In this document: piece by piece, positions 1-9,440 of the stretch | Layout of the letters: every line of letters starts with the position of its first letter | Numbering within the stretch: position 1 is the stretch's first letter | NCBI GenBank assembly: GCA_938015445.1 | Contig: CALLPE010000007.1 | Location: forward strand, 62,001 to 126,000 | Source of the DNA: an uncultured Pirellulales bacterium | GTDB lineage: Bacteria; Planctomycetota; Planctomycetia; Pirellulales; Thermoguttaceae | DNA length: 64,000 nucleotides | Direction: 5' to 3' | Made by a program: the position numbers and the translations under genes | The notes under the pieces: model-generated | The model's database searches: none | What the model saw: only the letters and a program-made list of their open reading frames with translations | Told to the model about the DNA's origin: nothing

Positions 1-1
1 C

Positions 2-127
2 TTCTTCATCACCTCGATGCACACCGCCGAGCAAATCCGCTACACCGTGGACGCCACGGCCGAGGAACTCCAGCAGATCGACCCGGCCTATTTGCGCCAG
101 CCGGCCGAAGCCGCCCAGGCCACTTGA
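2..127 (+). CDS. C-terminal fragment, PLP-dependent aminotransferase-like
   Basis: An open frame enters from the left edge and stops with TGA at 125-127, leaving 41 residues that begin FFITSMHTAEQIRYTVD. The pattern hydrophobic-hydrophobic-x-S-x-H-T-x-E-x-I followed by an amphipathic helix resembles the last helix of fold-type I PLP enzymes, such as class III aminotransferases of the glutamate-1-semialdehyde type. That is family resemblance only; the PLP lysine and the rest of the enzyme lie outside the window. It converges on aroF, which runs the other way. Confidence 0.45.
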   Translation, partial: FFITSMHTAEQIRYTVDATAEELQQIDPAYLRQPAEAAQAT

Positions 128-160
128 CGCAACAGCGGCCGCTGGGAGCTTATGCCAACA

Positions 161-220
161 CCCAGCGCCTGCCGCTGCCAAGGCTACCCAGCGCCTGTCG
201 CTGCCAAGGCTACCCAGCGC
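161..220. repeat. 26-bp tandem repeat, about 2.3 copies
   Basis: Units at 161-186 and 187-212 differ at one position (CAGCGCCTGCCGCTGCC versus CAGCGCCTGTCGCTGCC), and a third partial unit starts at 213. It lies in the tail-to-tail gap between the first gene and aroF. No coding role is visible. Confidence 0.85.
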
Positions 221-248
221 TTTTCGCCATAACCAGCCTCGCCGGTGG

Positions 249-1409
249 CTACTGCACCGCCGCCGAAGCGTTCTGCGGCTTGCGCACGGTCAACAGCGCG
301 GGTCGGCCTTGAGCGTCCTGATGCCGCTGAACCGTACCGGCCGATGAACCGTCCCGTTCCCCCTGCGTCTGGTCACCGGCGTCGTCGGCGATGCTGCGTC
401 CCACAGCGGCGGCCACGCCCCGGCACAAGTGCATCATCTGGCGGAACTGGTCGAAATCCAGCGACTGATTGCCGTCGCACAGGGCCGCATCGGGGTGGGG
501 ATGCACTTCCACCATCAGCCCATCGGCACCGGCCGCAACCGCCGCTGCCGCCATCGGCGCTACCAGGCTTCTTTCGCCCGTTCCATGGCTCGGGTCCACA
601 ATCACCGGCAGATGAGTCCGCTCGTGCAGCCAGGGAACAGAGGCCAGGGCGAGCGTGAACCGCGTATGGGACTCGAAAGTGCGAATGCCCCGCTCGCACA
701 ATATCACCTGCTCGTTACCGGTCCTCAGCACGTACTCGGCCGCCAGCAACAGTTCGTCCAACGTGGCCGATGGCCCGCGCTTCAGCAACAGCGGCTTGCC
801 CGACGCTCCGGCTTCTTCCAGCAAGCGGTAGTTCTGCATGTTGCGGGCGCCGATTTGGAGCACGTCGGCATATCGGATCACCAGCGGCAGGTCTTCGATG
901 GCCAGCACTTCGGTGACCACGGCCAGGCCGGTTTGCTTTCGCGCAGCCGCCAGGACGCGCAGTCCTTCTTCCTTCAGCCCTTGAAAGCAATACGGACTGG
1001 TGCGCGGCTTGAACGCGCCGCCCCGCAATCCTGTTGCCCCCGCCGCCCTGACCGCTTCGGCAGTGGCCAGCGTTTGCCGCTGGTTCTCCACGGCGCACGG
1101 GCCGGCGATGACCGCGAGCCGGTCGCCGCCCACTGCCAGACTACCGGCGCGGACCACCGTCGTTTGCCCCTTGATGTGCCGGCTGGCCAGCTTGTACGGC
1201 GTGGATACCTGTACCGTGCGAGCGACGTAAGGTTGGCCGGCCAATTGCTGCTGGTGTTCTGGTGCAACGTTGCCCACCACCACCACGACCGCCTGTCGCC
1301 ACAGGCGAACTGACGCCGTCCTGTAACCAAACGACTCCGCAAGCTCCACAAGCCGATCAATCACTTCGGTCTTCCCCTTCGGTTCCATGATCACAACTAG
1401 GTCAGCCAT
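249..1409 (-). CDS. aroF: 3-deoxy-7-phosphoheptulonate synthase (DAHP synthase)
   Basis: This enzyme joins phosphoenolpyruvate and erythrose 4-phosphate, the first step of the shikimate pathway to aromatic amino acids. From the ATG at 1409 the protein has 386 residues. An N-terminal ferredoxin-like segment (about 1-75) matches the regulatory domain of the Thermotoga-type enzyme. The barrel carries AGPCAVE (102-108), [14 protein letters not shown] (127-140), KRGPSAT, and [10 protein letters not shown] near the C terminus, all diagnostic of the AroF/AroG-I-beta class. The last ~45 residues are a polar tail beyond the usual end and may be species-specific. A longer frame reaches 1505, but the segment upstream of [10 protein letters not shown] looks non-coding, so I chose 1409. 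The gene stands alone; a terminator and structured stretch lie 350-500 nt upstream on the same strand. Confidence 0.95.
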   Translation of the reverse strand: MADLVVIMEPKGKTEVIDRLVELAESFGYRTASVRLWRQAVVVVVGNVAPEHQQQLAGQPYVARTVQVSTPYKLASRHIKGQTTVVRAGSLAVGGDRLAVIAGPCAVENQRQTLATAEAVRAAGATGLRGGAFKPRTSPYCFQGLKEEGLRVLAAARKQTGLAVVTEVLAIEDLPLVIRYADVLQIGARNMQNYRLLEEAGASGKPLLLKRGPSATLDELLLAAEYVLRTGNEQVILCERGIRTFESHTRFTLALASVPWLHERTHLPVIVDPSHGTGERSLVAPMAAAAVAAGADGLMVEVHPHPDAALCDGNQSLDFDQFRQMMHLCRGVAAAVGRSIADDAGDQTQGERDGSSAGTVQRHQDAQGRPALLTVRKPQNASAAVQ

Positions 1410-1752
1410 GGCAGGTCTCCGATGGATTAGGAAGGTCAGTAAGGCGGGCCAGAACCGGGCGCACTGCCCCCATTGCGGCGAGCTTGGTTCGAAACTGTTT
1501 ACCAACGGTCAACTGTCTACCAGCAGTCGACGAATACCGCCTTCCAAAGGCTGGCAAATACCGCGGCGGCCAGCCCAACGCGGCGTTGTGTTTCTGGTGG
1601 GGCCGAAACGAAGTGGGCGAAATCTTAGCTGGTTTCTTCATTGTCCTACTATCCGATGTGTAAAGCAATCTTTCCGAGCTTGATCGAGCGGCCATGTGCA
1701 TGGTCGAGTTCCGATCGCTAGTGCGCATGCAAGTCGCCAAGTGAACAAGAAC

Positions 1753-1790
1753 AAAAAAAGCCCCGAGAACCTTCAGAGGCCTCGGGGCTT
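1753..1790 (-). terminator. Intrinsic terminator, minus strand
   Basis: A perfect 10-bp stem joins AAGCCCCGAG (1758-1767) and CTCGGGGCTT (1781-1790) with a 13-nt loop. Read on the minus strand the second arm is followed by a run of T (complement of A 1753-1759), as in a Rho-independent terminator. On the plus strand there is no T run. It therefore ends a minus-strand transcript coming from the right, about 345 nt before the aroF start codon. Confidence 0.8.
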
Positions 1791-1826
1791 GTGGATTTCT
1801 CCAAGACGGCTGTCAGCGGTGGACTA

Positions 1827-1923
1827 CGGACCGCCTCCTGCCCCGCGACCTCGGGGGCTAAAGTAAAACCAGTAATAATAGGCGGTCCGCAGAATGTTCA
1901 TCTGGATACCGTTTGCACTCTGC
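1827..1923 (-). other. Structured stretch upstream of terminator; possible leader or small RNA
   Basis: The gene-free stretch 1410-2090 holds several inverted repeats. CGGACCGCCT (1827-1836) pairs with AGGCGGTCCG (1880-1889). Inside it CCCCG (1841-1845) pairs with CGGGG (1852-1856). Next to it GCAGA (1889-1893) pairs with TCTGC (1919-1923). The segment reading AGCCCCCGAG on the minus strand (about 1849-1859) nearly copies the 5' arm of the downstream terminator, so it could compete for the 3' arm. This would suit an attenuator or a free small RNA ending at the terminator; which one is not decidable from sequence alone. No leader peptide was identified. Confidence 0.35.
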
Positions 1924-2089
1924 TGTGCTGCCAACTACACCACTATTATCTCATAATTTCGACCTTTTGGCAACAGAAACCACAGGAAAAAAACATCTCG
2001 CCGTTTCGTACCCGCCTGCTGCCATGCGCTGCGACCGCCCGGCGTACGGTTTGGCGGCCGACCGATCGACGCTGTTTCCCCTGGACCGG

Positions 2090-2725
2090 TCAGAGTGCGG
2101 ATGCAGTGCATGTTCCCGATGGCCATGATGTCGGTTCTGTGGGCAGCGTAGGGTTACACGCTGGGCTTCGGGGGCGACGGCGCGGAAACGCCGCCGAAAC
2201 GCAACGGCAATCTCGAAATGGATCGGCAATCTAGCTCATCTGCTGATGCGCGGGGTGCAGGCCGAGCTGCCCGACGGACATTCCTATCTTCCGCCGCATC
2301 CGGTGTTTGCTTCCCTGCCCAGAATGACTTAAATGCTCTTCCAGGCGATGTTTATTGTCATCACACCTGCGCTGATCTGCGGTGCATTTGCCGAGAGAAT
2401 GAAGTTCAGCGCGATGGTGTTGTTCATGATTTGATGGGCAACGGTGGTTTACATTCCGCTGTGCCATTGGCTCTGGAGCGGAGGAATCCTAGCGGATGGC
2501 AGCCCGAACGCGGTGGTGGGCAACGGCGCACTGGATTTCGCCGGCAGAGAGCTGCTACTGGCCCAGATCGGTGCCACGCTGATCACCTGGGGTCTGGCGC
2601 TGGTGGCTAGCTTCGTGATTCTGAAGGTGGTCGACACGCTGGTCGGACTGCACGGCTCGGCTGAAGAAGAAATCGAAGGCCTCGACCTCAGCCAGCACGG
2701 CGAAGAGGGATACATTTTAATCTGA
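2090..2725 (+). pseudogene. amt: Ammonium transporter (Amt) pseudogene
   Basis: Pieces of an Amt protein can be read in order across two frames. Frame from 2101: MQCMFPMAMMSVLWAA then a TAG at 2149-2151, then GYTLGFGGDG. After a frameshift (before 2222) the other frame gives IGNLAHLLMRGV, a TAA at 2330-2332, then ALICGAFAERMKFSAM (the conserved ERMKFSAM region), a TGA at 2432-2434, then WATVVYIPLCHWLWSGG, ALDFAG, and finally LLAQIGATLITWGLALV and GLDLSQHGEEGY, the usual Amt C terminus. The middle of the protein, about 200 residues including most membrane helices, is missing after ALDFAG. The N terminus is also lost. With at least three stops, one frameshift and a deletion, it cannot be functional. 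It sits just upstream of glnB, the usual partner gene of amt. Confidence 0.9.
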
Positions 2726-2785
2726 TTTGCATGTTAATCTGATTTGCATGAATTGCGTGTTAATCTGATTTGCATGAATTGCATG
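2717..2785. repeat. 26-bp tandem repeat, 2.7 copies, at end of amt pseudogene
   Basis: Units at 2734-2759 and 2760-2785 share TTAATCTGATTTGCATG plus AATTGCRTG and differ at one base; a shortened unit at 2717-2733 overlaps the stop codon of the Amt remnant. The repeat is AT-rich compared with its surroundings and lies about 215 nt upstream of glnB. Confidence 0.9.
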
Positions 2786-2962
2786 TGGCGAGCGATCGTC
2801 GCCGGCCGGCAGACGGCGCTGCCTAGCCGAATACTATTGTGCGGCGCAACACGGGTTGTTCGAGCAAGGCCGTCCTGGTGGTCTTCGCCCGTCCACCCCA
2901 CTGCTCAGCAATAGCAGCGCCTATCGCTGTTGGCGGCAACACCCGGGAAGTTATATTCTTGA

Positions 2963-3337
<375 letters not shown>

Positions 3338-3412
3338 CCACATTGCCCAGGCAGACGCGGCGATAAGCCAAGCCGCCGCAAAACATGCAATGCGCGCAGC
3401 ATCCTGCACTCC

Positions 3413-6091
3413 GTGCTAGCCAGCGCGGAGCTGAAAACGGTCGGCCAACATCCTTCGAGCGTATCGGCGATGGTGCTCATCCGCGATGAAATAGCCGCCG
3501 CGCGCCAACGACTTTCGACCGTTTACGCCCAGTTGCGGCAAGAACACCAACAGGGGCGGTCGGGCGAGGAGATTTGCACCGCTCTTGCCGCCGCGCGCGA
3601 CCAGATTGTGGTCCAGCTTTTCGAGGCTGCGGTACAGGAACTGTACGGCCAGCAGGGCCGAGAACTCGGCGGTATAGCGATTGCAGCCCACGGCGGCACA
3701 GGCCGGGCAGAAGTAGCCCCTTTTAGCGACGTCGATCTGATGTTGCTGTACCAGTCCCGCGCAGCGTCCAAAGCCGCTAGGCTGGCGGAACGGCTGGTGC
3801 GCGACCTGTTCGACGCCGGGCTGAAGCTGGCCCATAGCGTCCGCAACGTTGCCGAAGCCTGTCGGCTGGGTTGTTCCGATCCGCTGACCGCCACGTCGCT
3901 CATCGACTGTCGCTTGTTGGCCGGCGACCAGCAGTTGTACATGCAGTTTGTGGACGTATTTTTCAGCCGGCTGCGCCGCTGCGGCCGACGGCTGATCGAG
4001 GCCATTTGCCGCGCACGGCTAGAAGAGCGCATCCGTTACGGCCAAACGGTGTTCATGCTGGAGCCGAACGTCAAGCGCTCGCAAGGCGGCTTGCGAGACT
4101 TGCACATGCCGCGGTGGCTGGCGGCCGTGCGCTGGGGTACGCCCGCGCTGGAGCCGCTGTTGCAATCCGGCCTGTTGTGCGAAGAAGACCGGCAAACCTG
4201 GCAAGCTGCCCGCCAGTTCCTCCTGCGGTTGCGCAACCAGTTGCACTTCGAGGCCCAACAGGCTGCCGACGTACTGAGCCGGGCCGCCCAGGTAGAAACG
4301 GCGAAAAGTTGGGGATACGAAACATCGGGCGGACTGCTGCCGGTAGAACAGTTCATGCGCGAGTATTTTCGTCACACTAATGCGGCCAGCAGCATCGCCC
4401 GCCGCGTGGAAGACCGCTTCCTGGCCGGCCGGCGCTTGGCGTGGCTTGCCGGCGGACTGCTGTCGCGCAGCGTGGCCGAGGGCGTGAAGATCGGCCCTGC
4501 TGGTTTGCAGGCCCAGCGGCGGGTGTTCGGCCGTCTACGCCACAATATCGCCGAAATGCTCCGCTTGCTCGCCGCGGCCAACCAGTACGACGTACCGATT
4601 GCCCCGGCGACGCGAGATGCCATCCGCCGCGAGGCCCTGCGATTGCCTGCCGAATGTCAGCCAGACGCCCAGGCCGTTGCGCAGTTCCTTTCGCTGTTGA
4701 AGTATCCCCATCGGCTCGCAGCGCTGCTGCGCGACATGCACGAAGTGGGCTTGCTGGAGCGGTTCATCCCGCAGTTTGCCCACGCCCGCGGCCTGCTACA
4801 GTTCAACCAGTATCACAAGTACACCGTCGATGAACATTGTATTCGCGCCGTGGAATGCGCGGCCGAGTTCCGGCACGACGACGGTCCGTTGGGGCGCGTG
4901 TACCGCAGCCTGGCGTCGAAGTACCTGCTGCATTTGGCACTGTTGATTCACGACTTGGGCAAGGGGCAATTGGAAGACCATCGGGAAGTGGGACTGAAAA
5001 TCGCCCGGCAAGCAGCCGAGCGGTTCCAACTGCCGGCCGAGGAAGCACAGGTGCTCGAGTTCCTAGTGCATCGCCACCTGATTATGAACCATCTGGCGTT
5101 TCGCCGGGACATCTCCGACCAGCAATTGGTGGTCAGCTTCGCCGTGCAGGTCGGCTCCCCGCAACTGCTGCAAATGCTTTACGTGCTAACGGCCGCAGAC
5201 CTGGCCGCCGTGGGGCCGGAAGTATGGGACGGCTGGAAGCAGGAAATTCTCACCGAGTTGTACCACAGCGCCATGCAACACCTGGCGATGGACAGCCCGG
5301 CCACCACGACCGCACAGTTGCTCAGCCGGCGTAAAGCCCAGGTCGTGGAGACTTTGGCGGGTCAGATTCAGTTTGATTGGTACCAGCGTCAAATCGAACA
5401 TCTCCCGGAAGCATACTTGCAATCCACTCCCCCGGCGCAGATCGCCGAAGACCTGCGGTTGCTTTGCGGCCTGGGCTGCGAGGAGGTCAGAGTCCGCTAC
5501 GACTACGCACCGGATACCCGCACGCTGCAAGTGACCGTCGGTACGTCGGAACAGCTAACGCCAGGAATTTTTCACAAGCTGACCGGCGCGCTGAGCGGTT
5601 GCGGGCTGGAAATCCGCTCGGCGCACATCTACACCCTGCCCGGCGATTTGGTGCTGGACCGCTTTTGGGTCCGCGACCCCGATTACCCCGCACAACCGCC
5701 GCCAGAGCGCATCGACCAGATCGAGCAGGCGTTACGCCGTGCGCTGACAGCGCCGGCCGAGCAGCCGCCAGCGTTCCGCCGTCTGTGGCAGTCCGGGCCG
5801 CACCCCCATCAACTCATGCCCACCCTGGAAACCCGCGTGCTGTGCGACAACAGCACCTCGCAGCAATACACCATCATCGACGTGTTCACTTTCGACCGTC
5901 CCGGGCTGCTGTACGCCATCACGCGGACGCTGTTCGAGCTGGGACTGTCGGTGTGGCGGGCGAAGATCGGCACCTATCTGGACCAGGTGGTGGATGTGTT
6001 CTACGTAACGGACCAACAAGGACGAAAAATCCTCGACGACGCCCAGTTAGCCCACCTCCGCCAGCGGTTACTAGAGGTGATCGGTTCGTAG
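3413..6091 (+). CDS. glnD: Bifunctional [protein-PII] uridylyltransferase / UMP-removing enzyme
   Basis: GlnD adds UMP to PII when glutamine is low and removes it when glutamine is high. The 892-residue protein has the family's full order: nucleotidyltransferase domain with GGTGRAE (94-100) and SDVD (105-108), an HD phosphohydrolase domain with HDLGKG (His513-Asp514) and HKYTVDEH, and two C-terminal ACT domains (about 690-770 and 815-890; the second contains DRPGLLYAITRTLFELGL). The transferase motif departs from the common GGYGRGE at two places. The GTG at 3413 is the longest start; an ATG at 3470 (MVLIRDE) is an alternative, and neither has a strong ribosome site. It follows glnB closely and is probably cotranscribed. 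Confidence 0.95.
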   Translation: MLASAELKTVGQHPSSVSAMVLIRDEIAAARQRLSTVYAQLRQEHQQGRSGEEICTALAAARDQIVVQLFEAAVQELYGQQGRELGGIAIAAHGGTGRAEVAPFSDVDLMLLYQSRAASKAARLAERLVRDLFDAGLKLAHSVRNVAEACRLGCSDPLTATSLIDCRLLAGDQQLYMQFVDVFFSRLRRCGRRLIEAICRARLEERIRYGQTVFMLEPNVKRSQGGLRDLHMPRWLAAVRWGTPALEPLLQSGLLCEEDRQTWQAARQFLLRLRNQLHFEAQQAADVLSRAAQVETAKSWGYETSGGLLPVEQFMREYFRHTNAASSIARRVEDRFLAGRRLAWLAGGLLSRSVAEGVKIGPAGLQAQRRVFGRLRHNIAEMLRLLAAANQYDVPIAPATRDAIRREALRLPAECQPDAQAVAQFLSLLKYPHRLAALLRDMHEVGLLERFIPQFAHARGLLQFNQYHKYTVDEHCIRAVECAAEFRHDDGPLGRVYRSLASKYLLHLALLIHDLGKGQLEDHREVGLKIARQAAERFQLPAEEAQVLEFLVHRHLIMNHLAFRRDISDQQLVVSFAVQVGSPQLLQMLYVLTAADLAAVGPEVWDGWKQEILTELYHSAMQHLAMDSPATTTAQLLSRRKAQVVETLAGQIQFDWYQRQIEHLPEAYLQSTPPAQIAEDLRLLCGLGCEEVRVRYDYAPDTRTLQVTVGTSEQLTPGIFHKLTGALSGCGLEIRSAHIYTLPGDLVLDRFWVRDPDYPAQPPPERIDQIEQALRRALTAPAEQPPAFRRLWQSGPHPHQLMPTLETRVLCDNSTSQQYTIIDVFTFDRPGLLYAITRTLFELGLSVWRAKIGTYLDQVVDVFYVTDQQGRKILDDAQLAHLRQRLLEVIGS

Positions 6092-6262
6092 GCCGTGCGC
6101 AGGCGGCGGCACGTGTACGTTTGCAGCGCGGGTACGTTCAGAGTGTAGCTGCAACGCAGTTGGTTGGGTGGCACTGAAGGCTTATCCTCCAGGGCTGCTA
6201 CGATTTGGCTCAGAGCTTACCGCCGGCTACTGATGGCACATCATATCAGCCCGCACAGCCGG

Positions 6263-6745
6263 TCACTTCGGTCGGATGTGCAGGCAGCAGCATCCTTCGC
6301 CGCCGGGCTGCCAGGTGTCGGCCCAGAAACGGAATCCGGCGCCCTCGAACGTTCCGTCGTCGATCCGCGAAGCGATGCGGCACATCAGCGCCACGTCTTC
6401 CGGCGACAGGCCGTATTGCTGCCAGGCGTCGCGCAGCGGGCAGGCGTGGAACTTGATGTCCAGCTGCTCGTTGGTGCTGGCAAGCACTTCGGGCTGGAAC
6501 ATCCGCCCGCCGTCGGCTAAGTTTCCCAAAAAGGCATCTTTCAGTCCCAGCAAATCGCGGGGAGCGTACTTCGCATATCGCTGCTGGCCGCGTTCCACGC
6601 CCCGGCGGTAAATGGCGCGGCTGAGGATGTCCTCGGCCCGTTCAGGCCCAATTTCCTTGCGCAGCTCGTCGTAAATCAGATAGTACAATATCGCCCGATG
6701 CTTGAACGCCTCATAAAGCTGCTCACGAAGCACTTGTTCTGACAT
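6263..6745 (-). CDS. L-2-amino-thiazoline-4-carboxylic acid hydrolase family protein
   Basis: 160 residues, soluble, with no signal peptide. The second half carries the cysteine pattern of the ATC-hydrolase family (Pfam ATC_hydrolase): CPLRDAWQQYGL, ALMCRIAS, and a terminal EGCCCLHI. The founding member acts in Pseudomonas conversion of a thiazoline to cysteine, but most relatives have no tested function, so the substrate here is unknown. A GGGAG stretch precedes the ATG by a normal spacing. It lies between glnD (convergent) and a membrane glycosyltransferase on the same strand 85 nt upstream. Confidence 0.7.
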   Translation of the reverse strand: MSEQVLREQLYEAFKHRAILYYLIYDELRKEIGPERAEDILSRAIYRRGVERGQQRYAKYAPRDLLGLKDAFLGNLADGGRMFQPEVLASTNEQLDIKFHACPLRDAWQQYGLSPEDVALMCRIASRIDDGTFEGAGFRFWADTWQPGGEGCCCLHIRPK

Positions 6746-6830
6746 GTCGCTGCTCCCACGTAGTTAGCACAGGGCTAGCAAGTGATAGCCACCACCGCTG
6801 CGAGCAAGGCGAGCTTGTGCCGCCGCCGAT

Positions 6831-8882
6831 TCAGCGTTGCGCGGCTCCCATTCTACCGGCAGTCTCGGCAGGAAGAAACCGGTCCGACGCCCGTAACACA
6901 AGCACCACTTGATGGCGTTTGAGGAACCTGGGCTGCGCAGCCACCACCTGCAATCCCGGAACTTCGGCCTGCAACTGCTCGGCATGGGCTTGGGTGGTGA
7001 TGATGTACGGCCTCTCGGTTGCAGCCAGCGCTTGGCGCAACTGCTCAGTGTTGTCGGCACAGGGAACCGGCCGGCCGGCGTAATAGACCACGCTGGGCTG
7101 CAAGTAGCGGTAGCCGACCAGTTGCGGCTCGCCTTGGCAGTCTTCTCGGGCAGCGGCGGCCAAGGGGGCTGCGTGTTGATGGGCATCTATCCTCACGGCC
7201 GCCCAGCCGAAAATGCCTACCAGCAACAGCACCGACGTGGCGGCGCAGGCCGCCAGCATTCTCTCGGCCTGAGCGCGCCGGATGTACCAGCACATCGCCG
7301 CCGCCCCCAGCACCAGAATCAGTCCGACCAACCCTACCGCCTCTTCGCCCGGCGTGAACTGGCTGGCCGCGATCGGCACGCCGATCATCATTCCCACCCC
7401 AACCAATACGAAGCTTGCCACCGCCCGGCGCAACGCCTTTGCGCTTAGCGGATGCCAGACGAAATCGTCGCCACCGATTGGCACAGCACTGCCAGAACGG
7501 CCAGGCTGGGCTGCGGGATGGAAACCACTTGCAGGCACTTTTGCGCCGCCGGCGCAGGCAGCTTGCAGCAGCCTGTAGCCGCCGGAGCTGCGGACCGTCG
7601 CCAACCAGTCGGCCAGCAAACTGCCGGTCAGCATCGCCAACGCCGGATAAGTCGGCAGCACGTAATGCGGCAGTTTTGTGCTACAGGCGGACCAGAACAA
7701 AAAGAACACCGCGATCCAGCAGCTCAGCAGCACGTACGGCCAACGGTTGCCTCCCGGGCAGCGCAACTGCCGATAGGTGAATACCACCGCCGGGCCGAGA
7801 AAAACCGACCAGGGAAAGAAGCCGACCAGAATCATCACGAAGTGATAAAAGAATGGCCCCCGATGCCCCAGCGAGGGCTGCAAGAACGGGGCGATGTTGT
7901 ACTTGCTGATGAACTGCTCCAGCCACAACCCATCGGTACGATGCGTGACCAGCGCGTACCAGGGCAGCGCCACCAGCGCCAGCATTACAGCAGCGGTAAT
8001 CGACCGCATCTGGATGATCACCGCTAGCACGTTCCACGGCGAAAACATATTCCACAACAGTTTAGAAATCCGCTTGCTGGCCGAAACGATCCGCTGCCGC
8101 ATCGGCAGGCGCCGATATGCCCGCTGGGCGGCAGTGGCGTCCACCGCGCCTGCGCCGCACGACGATTGCAAGGTGCCAGCGGCGTGGGGACTGGCAACTT
8201 GCCGCAGGTCCGCCTGCGCGCTGTAGCGGTATAGCAGCAGGAACAAGCCCATCGTGCACCACGGCAGCAATAGCCCGACCGGGCCTTTGGCCAGCACCGC
8301 GACAGCCAAAGCACCATAAATCGCAGCCCATAACAGCCAATCAAGCACAGGGTGGCGTGCCGCCGCGGCGCTGCCGGCGCTTTCTGAGGCGGCCAGATAG
8401 GCGTGGGAGTTTGCTTTGGGCAGTGCGATTATTGCGAACATGTACATGGCCGCTGTGGTGAGGAACGTCAGCGCCATGTCGATCGTGGCGGCGCGTGCCG
8501 AGACTGTGAAGACGATAGTCGATGCCGTGATCAGCCCGGCCCACAGTCCCGCGCTGGCCCCAAACAGCCGACGACCGAACAAATACGTGAGCAGACAAGT
8601 CGCCACGCCCAGCAGAGCCGAGAAGAATCGTGCGGCTAGTTCGTTTTGCCCCAACAGCCCAAACCCCGCCATGATGCTCCAATAGACCAACGGCGGTTTG
8701 TCGAAAAACACCTGCCCGTTGTAGTACGGAACCACCCAATCGCCGCGAGCGAGCATTTCTCGGGCGCAAGAGGCGTAGATCGTTTCGTCGTCGTCCCACA
8801 GCCGCGTGCCGCCAAGATTGGCGAAAAACACGAAAACAGAGACGATCGCTATCAGCAAACAATGTTTCGATGTGGTGCTCAT
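6831..8882 (-). CDS. ArnT/PMT-type membrane glycosyltransferase
   Basis: 683 residues with about a dozen hydrophobic helices. Residues 20-75 carry the fold-C glycosyltransferase signature: RLWDDDETIYASCAREM (first-loop acidic motif) followed by FFDKPPLVYW. Enzymes of this group move a sugar from a polyprenyl-phosphate donor onto lipid A or protein at the outer face of the inner membrane. Which sugar or acceptor cannot be told. A cytosolic or periplasmic linker of low complexity occurs at about residues 210-260, and the C-terminal ~180 residues are a soluble domain as in ArnT. It is divergent from the PAP2/GT9 pair across a repeat-rich gap. Confidence 0.85.
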   Translation of the reverse strand: MSTTSKHCLLIAIVSVFVFFANLGGTRLWDDDETIYASCAREMLARGDWVVPYYNGQVFFDKPPLVYWSIMAGFGLLGQNELAARFFSALLGVATCLLTYLFGRRLFGASAGLWAGLITASTIVFTVSARAATIDMALTFLTTAAMYMFAIIALPKANSHAYLAASESAGSAAAARHPVLDWLLWAAIYGALAVAVLAKGPVGLLLPWCTMGLFLLLYRYSAQADLRQVASPHAAGTLQSSCGAGAVDATAAQRAYRRLPMRQRIVSASKRISKLLWNMFSPWNVLAVIIQMRSITAAVMLALVALPWYALVTHRTDGLWLEQFISKYNIAPFLQPSLGHRGPFFYHFVMILVGFFPWSVFLGPAVVFTYRQLRCPGGNRWPYVLLSCWIAVFFLFWSACSTKLPHYVLPTYPALAMLTGSLLADWLATVRSSGGYRLLQAACAGGAKVPASGFHPAAQPGRSGSAVPIGGDDFVWHPLSAKALRRAVASFVLVGVGMMIGVPIAASQFTPGEEAVGLVGLILVLGAAAMCWYIRRAQAERMLAACAATSVLLLVGIFGWAAVRIDAHQHAAPLAAAAREDCQGEPQLVGYRYLQPSVVYYAGRPVPCADNTEQLRQALAATERPYIITTQAHAEQLQAEVPGLQVVAAQPRFLKRHQVVLVLRASDRFLPAETAGRMGAAQR

Positions 8883-8948
8883 AAGTGCTGGCTTCGATTG
8901 CGACCCAATTGCCCCCCTCTGCCGCTAACGGTTTGTCGTTGCATAGCC

Positions 8949-9020
8949 TGCATCGCACGTCATTCGATGGCCTGCATCGCACCAGATTGCATTGCGTGCA
9001 TCGCATGGTGTCGAACGCAC
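8949..9020. repeat. 24-bp imperfect tandem repeat, three units
   Basis: TGCATCGCA recurs at 8949, 8973 and 8997, exactly 24 nt apart, with partly conserved spacers. It occupies the gene-free stretch 8883-9440 between the divergent glycosyltransferase and PAP2 genes. The rest of that gap shows a second repeat near 9294 and no conserved open frame. Confidence 0.75.
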
Positions 9021-9293
9021 AGCCGCCGCGCGGCGGGGTTGGCGTAATCGGCAAGAGTCTAACCACCAGGTGCCATCCTGGCAAAGGCAGTTTTCTTGCG
9101 TTGCGCAGCTTGTGCCGCGCTATCGCACTGTCGCATATTCGCCCGGCAACTCTCTTGTTCTTGTATTGCTCCGCCGGGATGGTTTTCGTATCAATACGGC
9201 GTAGGGCAGTCGTATCAGCATGGAAGTCGTATCGACATGCAATAAGTTGCTCAGCATCATCGGCTGAGTGCATTGCCAGTGCCCGATAGTTTT

Positions 9294-9347
9294 GTGTCGA
9301 TGCGCAATCCGATGGTGCTCGTGTCGATGCGCAATAGGTGGCTCGGC
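9294..9347. repeat. 27-bp tandem repeat, two units plus a diverged copy
   Basis: GTGTCGATGCGCAAT occurs at 9294-9308 and 9321-9335; both are followed by a similar GGTG-CTC stretch. A more diverged relative (GTATCGACATGCAATAAG) begins at 9229. It ends about 95 nt before the PAP2 gene. Confidence 0.75.
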
Positions 9348-9440
9348 AGCCGCGCCACTCAGTTACGTGTCGCTTGGGCGCCGGTTAACAGATGAAGTTG
9401 TTAAACTCTCTGGTCGGCGATCACTGAGGAGTGGGGGTAA

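Noticed and set aside
161..220. Tandem repeats considered as CRISPR remnants
   Set aside because: Units abut without spacers, have no palindromic ends, and there are no cas genes. The same holds for the other tandem repeats in the window.
429..1313. 294-residue plus-strand frame opposite aroF
   Set aside because: Antisense shadow of the DAHP synthase gene, which has full motifs on the minus strand.
1874..1948. tRNA-like cloverleaf on the minus strand (ATAATAG/CTATTAT ends, D-arm-like GTGTAGTTGGCAGCAC, TGCAAA resembling a Cys anticodon loop)
   Set aside because: The anticodon stem does not pair with its partner, and the T-loop consensus TTCRA is missing. The length is near 75 nt but two of the four arms fail, so I do not call a tRNA.
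8341..9273. Long minus-strand frame of 310 residues upstream of and overlapping the membrane glycosyltransferase
   Set aside because: It overlaps the true gene in another frame and has Arg-rich shadow composition with no domain. The PMT signature and ribosome site support 6831-8882 only.
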